From Nostoc sp. TCL240-02 (GTDB lineage Bacteria; Cyanobacteriota; Cyanobacteriia; Cyanobacteriales; Nostocaceae), in NCBI RefSeq assembly GCF_013343235.1, contig NZ_CP040094.1, positions 4,836,501 to 4,900,500 of the forward strand: a DNA stretch of 64,000 nt. Direction: 5' to 3'. Shown here one piece after another: positions 45,352 to 54,450 of this stretch. A model generated the notes under the pieces. It ran no database searches, was not told where the DNA came from, and saw nothing but the letters and a program-made list of their open reading frames with translations. A program made the position numbers and the translations under genes. Numbering within the stretch: position 1 is the first letter of the stretch; the number at the start of each line of letters is the position of its first letter.

Positions 45352-45512
45352 CGTTTTATTTTTATTCTCTCTGATCAATTAAAGACCTTACTGAGGTGGT
45401 TTACCCCTTCCTACTATATTTGTTGTAATTCAAAATACCGTACTCCCCCTTAAGTGAGAGTCCGCAGATTGTGGCATAATAAGCCGATCGCATCCACTAG
45501 TTATCATCAATC

Positions 45513-46544
45513 GTGCAAGACACCGACTCCATCAACGACCTTGCTGCTGCTTTACTACAGCCAGCAGATATCAGCTTTGAACTGCCCGATCCAGAAGATG
45601 AACAGATTCTAGAATCAGATTTTCAACAGCAGCTAGAAATAGCTTGGCAGGTGTGCGATCGCTTTGATTTGCAAACTGAAATCTGGCGGGGACGAATTTT
45701 ACGTGCTATCCGCGACAGAGAAAAAGTGGGTGGTGATGGGCGCGGTACTGGCTTTCTGCGATGGCTAAAAGAGCGGGAAATCAGCAAAAGTCAAGCTTAC
45801 GCCTGGATTCAACTGGCCAATAGTGCCGATACTCTCATTGAAGACGGTAAACTCGACCCAGGTTCTGTAAACAATTTCAGCAAACGAGCATTTGTTGAAA
45901 CCTCCAAAGCAGTCCCAGAAGTTCAACAGATGGTGAGTGAAGCTGCCCAAAAAGGCGATCGCATCACCAGGCGCGAAGTGCGTCAACTCAGCGATGAATG
46001 GACAGCTATGTCTTCAGATTTACTACCTGAATCTGTCAGAGAAAAAGCCGCAGATAACACCCTTCCGCCGCGCTACATCGCCCCATTGGTGAAGGAAATG
46101 GAAAAACTGCCAGAATCGCACCAAAAGTTTATCCAGAAAGAAATTGCTGCCAATCCTGATGTGGATACCCTGAAACAGGTAACAAGCGAAGCGCGTAACT
46201 TGGCAAAATATCTCAAAGGGGCGGCTCAAGTCCAAGCGCTGACGCAGGAAAATATTGATATAGAAACAGCCTTAGAAGAAGCGCAAAGAGTCGGCTGTTT
46301 GAGCATTGCTGCTGATTTGGTCAATCAAGCATCGCAGATTGAACAAACGATCGCTAAACTCTACATGACTTGGAAACGAATCGGCAATTTGGCAGATAGA
46401 TTATATGTAGATACTGGTGCAAGTACACCCAACTTGCGATCGCTCCTCACTTGCTTGGAACCTCTGGGTGGTGAAATTATGGAATTGCAACTTAGTGGTG
46501 CAACTGAACACACTGTTCGTTTGCAAATTCAGGAGACGAGTTAA
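45513..46544 (+). CDS. Conserved cyanobacterial hypothetical protein
   Basis: 343 residues from a GTG at 45513, divergent from moaA. Mostly helical and acidic at the N-terminus. A segment WRGRILRAIRDREK then GFLRWLKEREISKSQAYAWI looks like a helix-turn-helix region related to DUF3102/ParB-like proteins (SKSQAYAWIQLANSAD would be the recognition helix). Later helices (RYIAPLVKEMEKLPESHQKF, EALEEAQRVGCLSIAADLVNQ) have no assigned role. It may bind DNA, but this is inference. HIP1-like sites occur within it. No operon partner. Confidence 0.75.
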   Translation: MQDTDSINDLAAALLQPADISFELPDPEDEQILESDFQQQLEIAWQVCDRFDLQTEIWRGRILRAIRDREKVGGDGRGTGFLRWLKEREISKSQAYAWIQLANSADTLIEDGKLDPGSVNNFSKRAFVETSKAVPEVQQMVSEAAQKGDRITRREVRQLSDEWTAMSSDLLPESVREKAADNTLPPRYIAPLVKEMEKLPESHQKFIQKEIAANPDVDTLKQVTSEARNLAKYLKGAAQVQALTQENIDIETALEEAQRVGCLSIAADLVNQASQIEQTIAKLYMTWKRIGNLADRLYVDTGASTPNLRSLLTCLEPLGGEIMELQLSGATEHTVRLQIQETS

Positions 46545-46648
46545 GAAATAGACAATATGCGAACTTATGGGCAGTAATTGCGATCGTAATTACTGCCAAG
46601 TTATGGAAATTAAACGTTAATTCAGAGACGTTTAACTTATCTCAAAGT

Positions 46649-49117
46649 TTAATGAGCGGCGCAAGATGTAGCGGTGAGTGACGAATTATGAGGCGACGCA
46701 GTGGGTACTTGAGCAACCAGAACCACGTTCCCATTGGCATCCATTATCCATCCTTGGGCTTCTACAATTTGAGTAGGTTCATTGACAGAATTAACTTTCT
46801 GTGATTTTTCTTCTGTGTTTCGCTGCGCCTGAAGAACCGCTCTTTTTTGAATACTAGCAGCACGATTTTTACTCTCTGGCTCTAGTGTGATCCAATCTGC
46901 CAGCACAGCATCATCAGCTATCAATGGCTGCGTGGGATCGGCTACTAGTCCTCCACGTCCAGTAGCAATAAATGAACTCCTTCCTATTTTTGCACCAGAA
47001 TTACAACCAGCAGCAATTTGCTGGGAAGCATCAACCAGATTTACAGGCAGTTCCACTAATCCTTTACTGGGGTCAGCGTCTGGTGAGTTGATTTGTACAG
47101 TGCCACTTAATGAAGGGTTTTGTCGAGAAAATGCTGTGATGTCACTTGTTCGCAGGTTATTCGGGTTGATTTCCTTTGGATCAAGCCTTTCTACATTTGC
47201 ACGGTTGCGGGGCACGAACCCAAAGATGTTTTTAGTGGTGATTGTGATTTTACCACCAGAGCCAGAGAAAGCGTTGGCAGTGATATCGTTATTTCCGAAG
47301 GGAGTGGCGACGAGGAAGCCATTAGGTGCTTTGATGGTGATATTACCGCCAGTTTTATCACCCCCTGCATTAGTGGATATTTGACTATTGCGGCGCATCA
47401 GTAATAAGTCCCGCACATATACTGAAATACCACCACCCCGACCTGACTCACTATTAGATGCAAGTGTTCCTTTATCCAGCAGGATGGAGCGAGCGGTTAT
47501 ATTGAGTTCACCAGCTTTCCCTAAATTGGGTACACCCCCTTGATAATCGATATCCTTTCGAGCTTCACTGCTCACATTTATTACAGCCCCATTGCGGACA
47601 GTCAATAGCCCTGTTGTGATCTCTAAATTGCCAGCAGAGCCAGAACCTGTAGTTGAAGCAGACAAACTACTTGGCTTAGAACCATTTGGAGAGGTTCCAG
47701 TTAATTCTATAGATTCGGAGGCTTTCACAGTCAAATTACCTCCTTTTCCCGTAGCGGGTTTAAATTGGTTCTCAGGAAATAGAAATCGTCCGTCAGACTC
47801 TGTTGACACCCGTGCCCCTTCCTGGATACTTAACCTCCGAGTGTTAATTGTGATGTTACCAGCATTTCCCACATCATAAGTTATGCTTAACAATCCGCTA
47901 GGTATAAAATTACCAATTGGTGAAGTAGAGCTTGGAAAGGAGAAACCACCGATTAGTTCGACAGAATCTGAAGCGTTTACAGTCAATTGTGCCACTGAAT
48001 CGGAGACAGAATTATCAAGAAATACTTGTGCTCCATTACTTACAATCAACTTCCTAGTGTTGATGGTTAAGTTTCCAGCGTCTCCTCCACCAAAAGTCCC
48101 AACCGTCAAAGGTGTACCAGGGCCGACTAGTTCTACAGTATCTGAGGCAGTAACCGACAAATTTGCTGCTAGTTTGGCGCTCAAGCTATTAGCTAAAATC
48201 TGTGAAGAACCACTTAATAGCACATACCTGCCTTGCACCAGAATATTACTTCCACCCTCGCCACTGGCATCTACATAAGAAGGGATTTGAGATCGCGAGA
48301 TTAGTTGAATGTCCTGGAAATTCTTTACACTTTCGTATCCCAAGCTCCAACCTTGGTCTGTTTGCTTCATTTGAACCAGACTATTAAGACCAACACTTCC
48401 TAGCTCTATTCGTCCTCCCTTTGCTGTTAAATTTCCTCCCTCTAGCACAAGATCGCCGCCTACAAGTGCTAATGTTTTACCTGGCAGAACCTGTAGACCA
48501 ACAGGCGCTTGTAAGTAATTGATTGCGCCACCTGGACTTGCTTGGGATTGATTACGGATGGTTCCTGGTGTAGTGTCAAATTGTAAGCCAATGGGAACAC
48601 TGACTGTCAGAAGGGGTGTGGTTTGGGGGTCTGTAGCGCTAAATTTAGTACCATCGGTAAAGTTTAGACTACTCGCCGTACTTGCTACAAATGAACCACC
48701 AATGTTTAAGGAAGCATTGGGGCCAAAAATAATCCCGTTGGGATTAATTAGAAAGAGGTTGGCTGTACCGTTAGCTCGAAGTATGCCATCAATATTAGAA
48801 ATAGATTTGCCCGTTACGCGAGTGATGACATTCTCAATATTTAGCGCATTGTTAAAGTAGGCCGTATTGCCAGTGAGAACAGAAAACTGTTCAAAACTAT
48901 GGAACAAGTTTTTACCATGAATTGCCCCACCATCGATCTGATCAGTCTGTTGACCATTAATCAGTCTGGGTGTAACGATTGAACTGTTAGTTCCAAGAGT
49001 GCCGTCCTCTTTAATCTGTGCCAAGGCAGAATACTCAGATAGGGTGAATATTCCAGTAACTGCTAAAAAACTAATTAGACTTAATTGCCAGCACCAAAAG
49101 CTGCTGTTTTGTGTCAT
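46649..49117 (-). CDS. Filamentous haemagglutinin-type secreted protein (TpsA-like), copy 1
   Basis: 822 residues from ATG 49117; the frame extends to TTG 49138. A signal peptide (SLISFLAVTGIFTLSEYSAL) is followed by the haemagglutination-activity/two-partner-secretion domain: GAIHGKNLFHSFEQFSVLTG, NPNGIIFGPNASLNIGGSFV and SSLNFTDG. The rest is a beta-helix of repeated 20-25-residue coils (GNLTI, GGNLTV, AGNLEI). Such proteins cross the outer membrane through a TpsB pore, which is not encoded in the window, and act as adhesins or contact proteins. The C-terminus (AQGWIMDANGNVVLVAQVPT) is shared with copy 2. The small-protein gene 49533-49856 lies directly upstream on the same strand. Confidence 0.9.
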   Translation of the reverse strand: MTQNSSFWCWQLSLISFLAVTGIFTLSEYSALAQIKEDGTLGTNSSIVTPRLINGQQTDQIDGGAIHGKNLFHSFEQFSVLTGNTAYFNNALNIENVITRVTGKSISNIDGILRANGTANLFLINPNGIIFGPNASLNIGGSFVASTASSLNFTDGTKFSATDPQTTPLLTVSVPIGLQFDTTPGTIRNQSQASPGGAINYLQAPVGLQVLPGKTLALVGGDLVLEGGNLTAKGGRIELGSVGLNSLVQMKQTDQGWSLGYESVKNFQDIQLISRSQIPSYVDASGEGGSNILVQGRYVLLSGSSQILANSLSAKLAANLSVTASDTVELVGPGTPLTVGTFGGGDAGNLTINTRKLIVSNGAQVFLDNSVSDSVAQLTVNASDSVELIGGFSFPSSTSPIGNFIPSGLLSITYDVGNAGNITINTRRLSIQEGARVSTESDGRFLFPENQFKPATGKGGNLTVKASESIELTGTSPNGSKPSSLSASTTGSGSAGNLEITTGLLTVRNGAVINVSSEARKDIDYQGGVPNLGKAGELNITARSILLDKGTLASNSESGRGGGISVYVRDLLLMRRNSQISTNAGGDKTGGNITIKAPNGFLVATPFGNNDITANAFSGSGGKITITTKNIFGFVPRNRANVERLDPKEINPNNLRTSDITAFSRQNPSLSGTVQINSPDADPSKGLVELPVNLVDASQQIAAGCNSGAKIGRSSFIATGRGGLVADPTQPLIADDAVLADWITLEPESKNRAASIQKRAVLQAQRNTEEKSQKVNSVNEPTQIVEAQGWIMDANGNVVLVAQVPTASPHNSSLTATSCAAH

Positions 49118-49377
49118 AACAAAATTTGCACCTTGCAAAGAATGATTTAGTAGTGAAATACTGATGATTACTTATTAAAACGAATGAGCATAAAACCTGA
49201 ACTGTGTACCTAGCTAATAAGTGAATAAATTAGCAATATCATCTTACTAAATAAGCTCTTTCTAAGTAGACAATTAATATTGTTTAGCAGTTATTATCTA
49301 ACAGTATAAATACTGAATAAAACTAGGTAGCATATAAGGATTCCACTATCACAATTCCACTAGCATTTTTACTAGAA

Positions 49378-49441
49378 GTGTTTCATTCTTCAAAACCCCA
49401 TATAAGCTTCAAGAAAGCGAGGCTTTGAAAGAATGAAACAC
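49378..49441. other. Inverted repeat between the small-protein and TpsA-like genes
   Basis: GTGTTTCATTCTTCAAA (49378-49394) and TTTGAAAGAATGAAACAC (49424-49441) pair over 17 bp with one bulged A and a 29-base loop. On the minus-strand transcript it comes after the small-protein stop and ahead of the secreted-protein start, so it could act as attenuator, processing site or small RNA. The rest of the 415-bp gap (49118-49532) is AT-rich with no frame. Confidence 0.75.
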
Positions 49442-49532
49442 TACTGCCTTATTTACTGTTCCAAAATTGCTTGTGAAAATTATCTGATTTCCTTCACATC
49501 ACCCGTATCACTAAATGGAAGTTTAGCTATAT

Positions 49533-49856
49533 CTAAGCTACCCAACAGCCACTAGGATAGCCAGGTACTGGACAAGGTTTACAAAATCCGCCTATAGAAA
49601 ATGTTTTAACGGTTGTATTTTGTCCTTTAATTGTTTGCAAAAATTTATTAGCTTGCTGATTGTCAACAGCATCACTAACTTCGATTTGAGTTAAATCGAG
49701 TAAGCACTGAAGTTTTAAAATATTTTGTCCTGAGATGCCGTATTTTTCGAGTACTTCGCCAAAATTAGAGTTTTTCAGTATGTTAGTCAATTCATTCTTA
49801 ATCTCGTCTTCTAATTGCTGTAATGTTTGAGTATCTATAACTGTTTGAGATTCCAT
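49533..49856 (-). CDS. Small Cys/Pro-rich C-terminus protein, copy 1 (possible peptide precursor)
   Basis: 107 residues, family not recognised. AAGGAG lies 10 bases ahead of ATG 49856. The N-terminal 85 residues are helical and acidic (TLQQLEDEIKNELTNILKN, VLEKYGISGQNILKLQC). The last 16, CKPCPVPGYPSGCWVA, are Cys/Pro/Gly-rich and quite different, giving a leader-core appearance. The paralogue at 52994-53305 shares TLQQL, VLEKYG, QC.LD and the core C.PCP..G.P.GC. Each copy sits directly upstream of a TpsA-like gene. It could be a ribosomally made, modified or exported peptide, or a cofactor protein for the neighbour. No modification enzyme is nearby. Confidence 0.8.
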   Translation of the reverse strand: MESQTVIDTQTLQQLEDEIKNELTNILKNSNFGEVLEKYGISGQNILKLQCLLDLTQIEVSDAVDNQQANKFLQTIKGQNTTVKTFSIGGFCKPCPVPGYPSGCWVA

Positions 49857-50044
49857 GAATTTTGCTCTCCTTGCAGACTGGTGAATGTGTGAGCTTATCT
49901 TGTAATGTAAAACTAACGTGACTTCGATTAGTACAGTTTGGCGACGAAGAAATTAAGGATACAGAGTCTAGAGTGGCACGACAGCATTAGGTTTCTAACG
50001 CTCTTGCGAACTCCCATAATTATGACTTCTGCCTGTCTAGTTAT

Positions 50045-50093
50045 AATTACGCATTGTGTAACAAAACTTCATATATTTCTGCTGGATTTCCTT
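50045..50093 (-). promoter_or_regulatory. Duplicated upstream element of the small-protein cassette, copy 1
   Basis: AATTACGCAT, AACTTCATA and TGCTGGATTTCCTTA occur in this order, as in 53350-53399 ahead of copy 2. The element lies about 190 bases upstream of the small-protein start. Conservation outside coding DNA suggests a shared promoter or simply the age of the duplication. The rest of gap 49857-50265 has no supported gene. Confidence 0.5.
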
Positions 50094-50139
50094 AAAGCCT
50101 TCATGAATCTGGCTACCAACCAGACAAAGAAGCCATACC

Positions 50140-50240
50140 CTCTCTACGAGACTCTACGCGAACGGTGAGCTACACCAACGCACTAACACCTGAGTTGAGT
50201 GGAAAAGGCGATGTCTACGACGGGCTACGCCAGCGCACCA
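50140..50240. repeat. Pair of small dispersed repeats
   Basis: CTCTACGAGACTCTACGCGA (50142 on) followed by GGTGAGCTACACCAACGCAC, then GATGTCTACGACGGGCTACG and CCAGCGCACC. These GC-rich modules belong to the same group as those at 6.42, 16.65 and 37.6 kb. They separate the two cassettes. Confidence 0.65.
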
Positions 50241-50265
50241 ACAAAATTTACGAGAATCCCAAATT

Positions 50266-52710
50266 TTAATTACCAGCGCAAGATGTAGCGATGAGTGAAG
50301 AATTATGAGGCGACGCAGTGGGTACTTGAGCAACCAAAACCACGTTCCCATTGGCATCCACTACCCATCCTTGGGCTTCCACAATTTGAGTAGGTTCATT
50401 TACAGAATTAACTTTCTGTGATTCTTCTGTGTTTATCTGCTTGTGAACAACTACTCTCTTCTGAATACCCTCAGCATGATTCTGACTCTCTGGAGAGAGT
50501 GTAATCCAATCTGCTAGCACCGCATCATCGGCTATCAATGGCTCCGTGGGATTGGGCGCTATTCCTCCACGCCCAGTTGTAATAAATGAACTTCTGGCTA
50601 TTTTTCCACCGGAATTACAACCAGCAACAATTTGTTGGGAAGCATCAACCAAATTTACAGGCAACTCCACTAATCCTTGACTAGGGTCAACATCTGGTGA
50701 GTTGATTCTTACCGTGCCACTTAATGAAGGGTTTTGCTGAGAAAACGCCGTGATGTCACTTGTTCGCAGGTTATTCGGGTTTATTTTTTCTGGATCAAGT
50801 TTTTCTACGTCTGCACGAGTGCGTGGTACAAATCCAAAAATGTTCTTAGCGGTGATTGTGATTTTACCACCAGAGTCAGAGAAGGCATTGGCGGTGATAT
50901 CGTTATTTCCCAAGAGAGTAGCCACGATAAAGCCATTAGGTGCATTGATGATGATATTACCGCCATCTCCACCCAGCCCTGTTGTACCTGCATTAGTGGT
51001 GATTTGACTTTCGCGGCGCATCAATAATAAATTCTGCACCTGTAGGGTAATATTCCCACCTTTACCTGACTCACTATTAGATATGAGTTTTCCTTTGTTG
51101 TCGAGAAGTATGGAGCGAGCGATTATATTTAAATCGCCTGCTTTTCCTAGATTATTTGGATCTCCGATATAGATTACATTTTTTCGAGCTTGGCTGCTCA
51201 CATTTATTGCAGCCCCATCCTTGATAATCAATTGCCCTGTAGTTAGGGTCAAGTTTCCACCATTTCCAGGCCCTTGAGTCCCAGAAAACAAGCTACTGAG
51301 CTTAGAACCATTTGGTGAAGTTCCAATTAATTCTACCGACTCGGAAGCGTTCACCGTCAAGTTTCCTGCATTGCCTGTAGCTGGTGTAAGTTGGTTAGGA
51401 ATAAACCTATATATGCCCTCAGAGCTTGTTGATATTCTTGCTCCTCCTTCGATACGCAACTTTCCAGTATTAACTGTGATGTTGCCAGCATTTTTATCGC
51501 CGTAAGTTGCACTAAATAATCCACTGGATATTAAATCACTACCATCTCGGAATACAGGTATGGTAGTGCCGCCAATTAGTTCTACGGAATCTGAAGCGTT
51601 TATGGTCGATTGCCCCTGCAATTGCGCTCCACTTCTGACCACCAAATTCTTAGTATTTACATTTATGTTTCCAGAGTATGCGTTGGAGAAACTCTGAGTA
51701 AACAGTTGTGAATCTTGTTCAATTACTACAGAATCTGAGGTGTTCACTGTCAAATTCCCTCCTGATTGCATTCTCAAGGGATTAACTAGAATTAGGAAAC
51801 TGCCAGCTACTCGCACAAGTCCCCCTTGCAGGTGGATATTGCCACTATTGTTTCCATGAGTATCTACAATCGATGGAATTTTATTTAACTGGATTATTTC
51901 GATGTTTTGGAAATTTTGAACACCTTCATATCCCAAAACCCAACCTTGGTTGGTTGGGCTTAAACTGACCAGACTATTGCCAGCAACGCTTCCTAATTCA
52001 ACCCTTCCTGACCTTGCCGTTATATTTCCACCCTCTAGGGTGATATCACCGCCTATAAGTGCTAAGGTTTTGCCTCGTTGCACCTGTAGACCAACGCCTT
52101 GTCCTAAAATATTAACTGCGCCATTTGGACTTGCTTGAGATTGATTGCGGATGGGAGCCGCAGTTGCTCCAAATTGTAAGCCAATGGGAACACTTAATGT
52201 CAGTAGAGGTTTAGCTTGAGGAGATGTAGCACTAAACTTTGTACCATCAGCAAAGTTCAAGCTACTCGCCGTACTTGCCACAAATGAACCGCCAATATTT
52301 AAAGAAGCATTGGGCCCAAAAATAACGCCGTTAGGGTTAATCAGAAATAGGTTCGCCGTGCCGTTAGCTTTCAGAATGCCATCTATTTTAGAAATGGAAT
52401 TACCCGTCACCCGACTGATAATGTTCTGAATATCTATTGCATTGTTAAAGTAGGCTGTCCTTTCCACAGAGACAGAAAACTGTTCAAAGCTGTGGAATAA
52501 GTTTGTACCACGAACTGCCCCACCATCAATCTGGTCTATCAGCTGACCATCGATTAGCTTTGGTGTAATGATTGAACTTTCAGATTCAAGTGTGCCATCT
52601 TTTTGTATTTGAGCTAAGACAAAACTCTCAAAGAAAGTGAGTACTCCAGCAATTACTAATGTACTCACTATCCCTAACTCCCAGTACCAACTACTTCGGT
52701 ATCGAGACAT
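50266..52710 (-). CDS. Filamentous haemagglutinin-type secreted protein (TpsA-like), copy 2
   Basis: 814 residues from ATG 52710, paralogue of the 46649-49117 product in the same orientation. Signal peptide near residues 9-33, then the TPS domain (GAVRGTNLFHSFEQFSVSVE, NPNGVIFGPNASLNIGGSFV) and beta-helix coils (NAGNITVNTGKL, GGNLTLTTGQL, GGNITLQVQNLL). Identity with copy 1 is high at both ends and lower in the middle. The final 80 bp of the two genes are almost the same. It would be exported by a TpsB pore encoded elsewhere. The small-protein gene 52994-53305 lies upstream with a 283-base gap. Confidence 0.9.
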   Translation of the reverse strand: MSRYRSSWYWELGIVSTLVIAGVLTFFESFVLAQIQKDGTLESESSIITPKLIDGQLIDQIDGGAVRGTNLFHSFEQFSVSVERTAYFNNAIDIQNIISRVTGNSISKIDGILKANGTANLFLINPNGVIFGPNASLNIGGSFVASTASSLNFADGTKFSATSPQAKPLLTLSVPIGLQFGATAAPIRNQSQASPNGAVNILGQGVGLQVQRGKTLALIGGDITLEGGNITARSGRVELGSVAGNSLVSLSPTNQGWVLGYEGVQNFQNIEIIQLNKIPSIVDTHGNNSGNIHLQGGLVRVAGSFLILVNPLRMQSGGNLTVNTSDSVVIEQDSQLFTQSFSNAYSGNINVNTKNLVVRSGAQLQGQSTINASDSVELIGGTTIPVFRDGSDLISSGLFSATYGDKNAGNITVNTGKLRIEGGARISTSSEGIYRFIPNQLTPATGNAGNLTVNASESVELIGTSPNGSKLSSLFSGTQGPGNGGNLTLTTGQLIIKDGAAINVSSQARKNVIYIGDPNNLGKAGDLNIIARSILLDNKGKLISNSESGKGGNITLQVQNLLLMRRESQITTNAGTTGLGGDGGNIIINAPNGFIVATLLGNNDITANAFSDSGGKITITAKNIFGFVPRTRADVEKLDPEKINPNNLRTSDITAFSQQNPSLSGTVRINSPDVDPSQGLVELPVNLVDASQQIVAGCNSGGKIARSSFITTGRGGIAPNPTEPLIADDAVLADWITLSPESQNHAEGIQKRVVVHKQINTEESQKVNSVNEPTQIVEAQGWVVDANGNVVLVAQVPTASPHNSSLIATSCAGN

Positions 52711-52993
52711 GACAAACTTGCACCCAAAAAATAAGAGTATATTAAAATGCTGCTCTTTGCTAGTTAAATAAGTTAAGTAAGTGTGAACAATTAAAGGTTT
52801 GTAATAAGGGATTCAGCCCTTACTACGAGCCAATCTAATTAATCTTAATATTGCGTAAGATAATTTTATTTGTCCTTGCTCACTAACTTGTGGTGATACT
52901 TGAAATTATCTCTGTAGCCTAACTAGTAAATGCAAAGTTCAGTATTTTTATACTCACTAGAATAAACTTTTTACAGTCTAAAAACTAAATTAT

Positions 52994-53305
52994 TTAGCAG
53001 TTACAACCTAAAGGACTGCCAGTTGAAGGGCAAGGGATACACCATGATTTTTCCATCAGCACAATTTCTTGTTTTGGAGTTGCTGGCAACAATTCATTTA
53101 CTTTCTGGTTATTAAATGCATTACCAGATTTGATTTTATTTGGGTCAAGATTACACTGCCATTGAACGATTAAAGCTCTATCATCTAATACACCGTACTT
53201 CTCAAGCACACTGTATAAACCAGCGTTATTAACGCTTTCAAGGAGTTTTTGTTCAATCTCGGCTTGTAATTGTTGTAATGTCTCAGGATTCATGATTGTT
53301 TCCAT
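52994..53305 (-). CDS. Small Cys/Pro-rich C-terminus protein, copy 2 (possible peptide precursor)
   Basis: 103 residues from ATG 53305; an internal ATG at codon 5 also has a fitting GGA and could be the start. Paralogue of 49533-49856: PETLQQLQAEIEQKLLES, YSVLEKYGVLDDR, QWQCNLDPNKI, AFNNQKVNELL, then the tail CIPCPSTGSPLGCNC. In the tail four of the cysteines are close together, and three (C, C in CxPC, and C in GC) are shared by both copies. The variable residues between the fixed Cys, Pro and Gly give the look of a core peptide. Function unknown. Confidence 0.78.
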   Translation of the reverse strand: METIMNPETLQQLQAEIEQKLLESVNNAGLYSVLEKYGVLDDRALIVQWQCNLDPNKIKSGNAFNNQKVNELLPATPKQEIVLMEKSWCIPCPSTGSPLGCNC

Positions 53306-53349
53306 TTCCTACAGAATGTGTATAATTCTGCTTCAGCCTGGCTCAGAAC

Positions 53350-53399
53350 AATTACGCATAACTTCATAAAAATTCATATCTTACTGCTGAATTTACTTA
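53350..53399 (-). promoter_or_regulatory. Duplicated upstream element of the small-protein cassette, copy 2
   Basis: AATTACGCATAACTTCATAA and TGCTGAATTTACTTA mirror 50045-50093. It lies 45-95 bases ahead of the small-protein start, the position of a promoter, and overlaps nothing else. The ABC permease gene begins upstream on the same strand and ends at 53443. Confidence 0.45.
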
Positions 53400-53442
53400 T
53401 CCCGCGCTTCACCGAAATCTAAAATTCAGACAGCTTCCTTTG

Positions 53443-54270
53443 CTAATTCTTAATTCCTGTTGCAGCAATACCTTGAATAAACTGACGTTGACCGATGAAA
53501 AATAACACCATTACTGGAACTGTCGCTATTGTCACCGCCGCCATCATCAAAGGCCAATTATTCGTAAATTGTTCTTGAAACTCAGCCAACGCCAGTTGCA
53601 CTGTTCTTAATTCGGGACGGGTTGTAAATACCAGAGGTTTAAACAAATCATTCCATTCGCCGATGAAGGTGAACAAAAACAGCGTCACCAAGGCCGGACG
53701 GGCTAAAGGCAACATTACCCGCCACAATATTTGTAATCTGGTTGCCCCATCTATGGCTGCGGCTTCCTCTAATTCCACCGGAATTGTCTGGAAATACTGA
53801 CGTAATAAAAAAATCCCAAACCCATTGACAGCAGTTGGTAAAATGAGCGCCCAGTATGTATTTATCAGGTGTCCCCACTTCAAAACCAAAAATATGGGAA
53901 TCACCAATAACTGAAAAGGAATCACCAAAGTTGCTAAAACAACCAATAGCAGTGCTTGCCGTCCCCGAAACTTCAGCCGTGCTAAGGCGTAACCAGCCAA
54001 AGCAGAAGTGACAATCTGAAACGCCGTCACAGCGATCGCTACCAAGGTAGAATTAGCAAACGCCAGCAAAAATTTTCCCTGTTGCCATGCAACGCGGTAA
54101 TTAGCTAAAGACCAGTTATTTTTCGACAAATTTTCTGGGCTGGCGGTTGTCGGTGCAAAGGAGGTGAGAAAAACCACAAATAGCGGTAGTAGAACGATAA
54201 ATGCCCCTAGCAGTAAGACTACTAGGCTCAAAAAATCACCAGATTTCACATTCAGGTTTGGTTTAGACAT
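53443..54270 (-). CDS. Carbohydrate ABC transporter permease (MalG/CUT1 type)
   Basis: 275 residues with six hydrophobic segments. The EAA loop is clear: EEAAAIDGATRLQILWRVML then PLARP, the contact site for the ATPase. Family members import sugars or glycerol phosphates with a second permease, a binding protein and a shared ATPase. None of these is next to it, so it is an orphan gene or its partners lie elsewhere, as is often seen in cyanobacteria. ATG at 54270. The substrate is not predictable. Confidence 0.9.
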   Translation of the reverse strand: MSKPNLNVKSGDFLSLVVLLLGAFIVLLPLFVVFLTSFAPTTASPENLSKNNWSLANYRVAWQQGKFLLAFANSTLVAIAVTAFQIVTSALAGYALARLKFRGRQALLLVVLATLVIPFQLLVIPIFLVLKWGHLINTYWALILPTAVNGFGIFLLRQYFQTIPVELEEAAAIDGATRLQILWRVMLPLARPALVTLFLFTFIGEWNDLFKPLVFTTRPELRTVQLALAEFQEQFTNNWPLMMAAVTIATVPVMVLFFIGQRQFIQGIAATGIKN

Positions 54271-54450
54271 AACTTGAGCCGCAAAGCATTTGTTTCGCTA
54301 GTACTAGAGCATTGCCCCCAGCAACCATTAATCTATAAACATAGTCTACTTGTTAAGTTAAATTAAACCACAGTGATTGTTACCCTCAGTTCATAGGGTA
54401 AATCGAATCCTGGTGTCAAATAATTCAGTTTTACGGGAGTAAACATAACC

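Noticed and set aside
45379..45512. Molybdenum cofactor riboswitch ahead of moaA
   Set aside because: The gap between the divergent starts is only about 160 bases and shows no recognisable conserved motif core.
49533..49856. Assignment of the small proteins to the Nif11 or nitrile-hydratase-like leader families
   Set aside because: The EKYG segment is suggestive, but the usual leader start and the double-glycine cleavage site are not seen.
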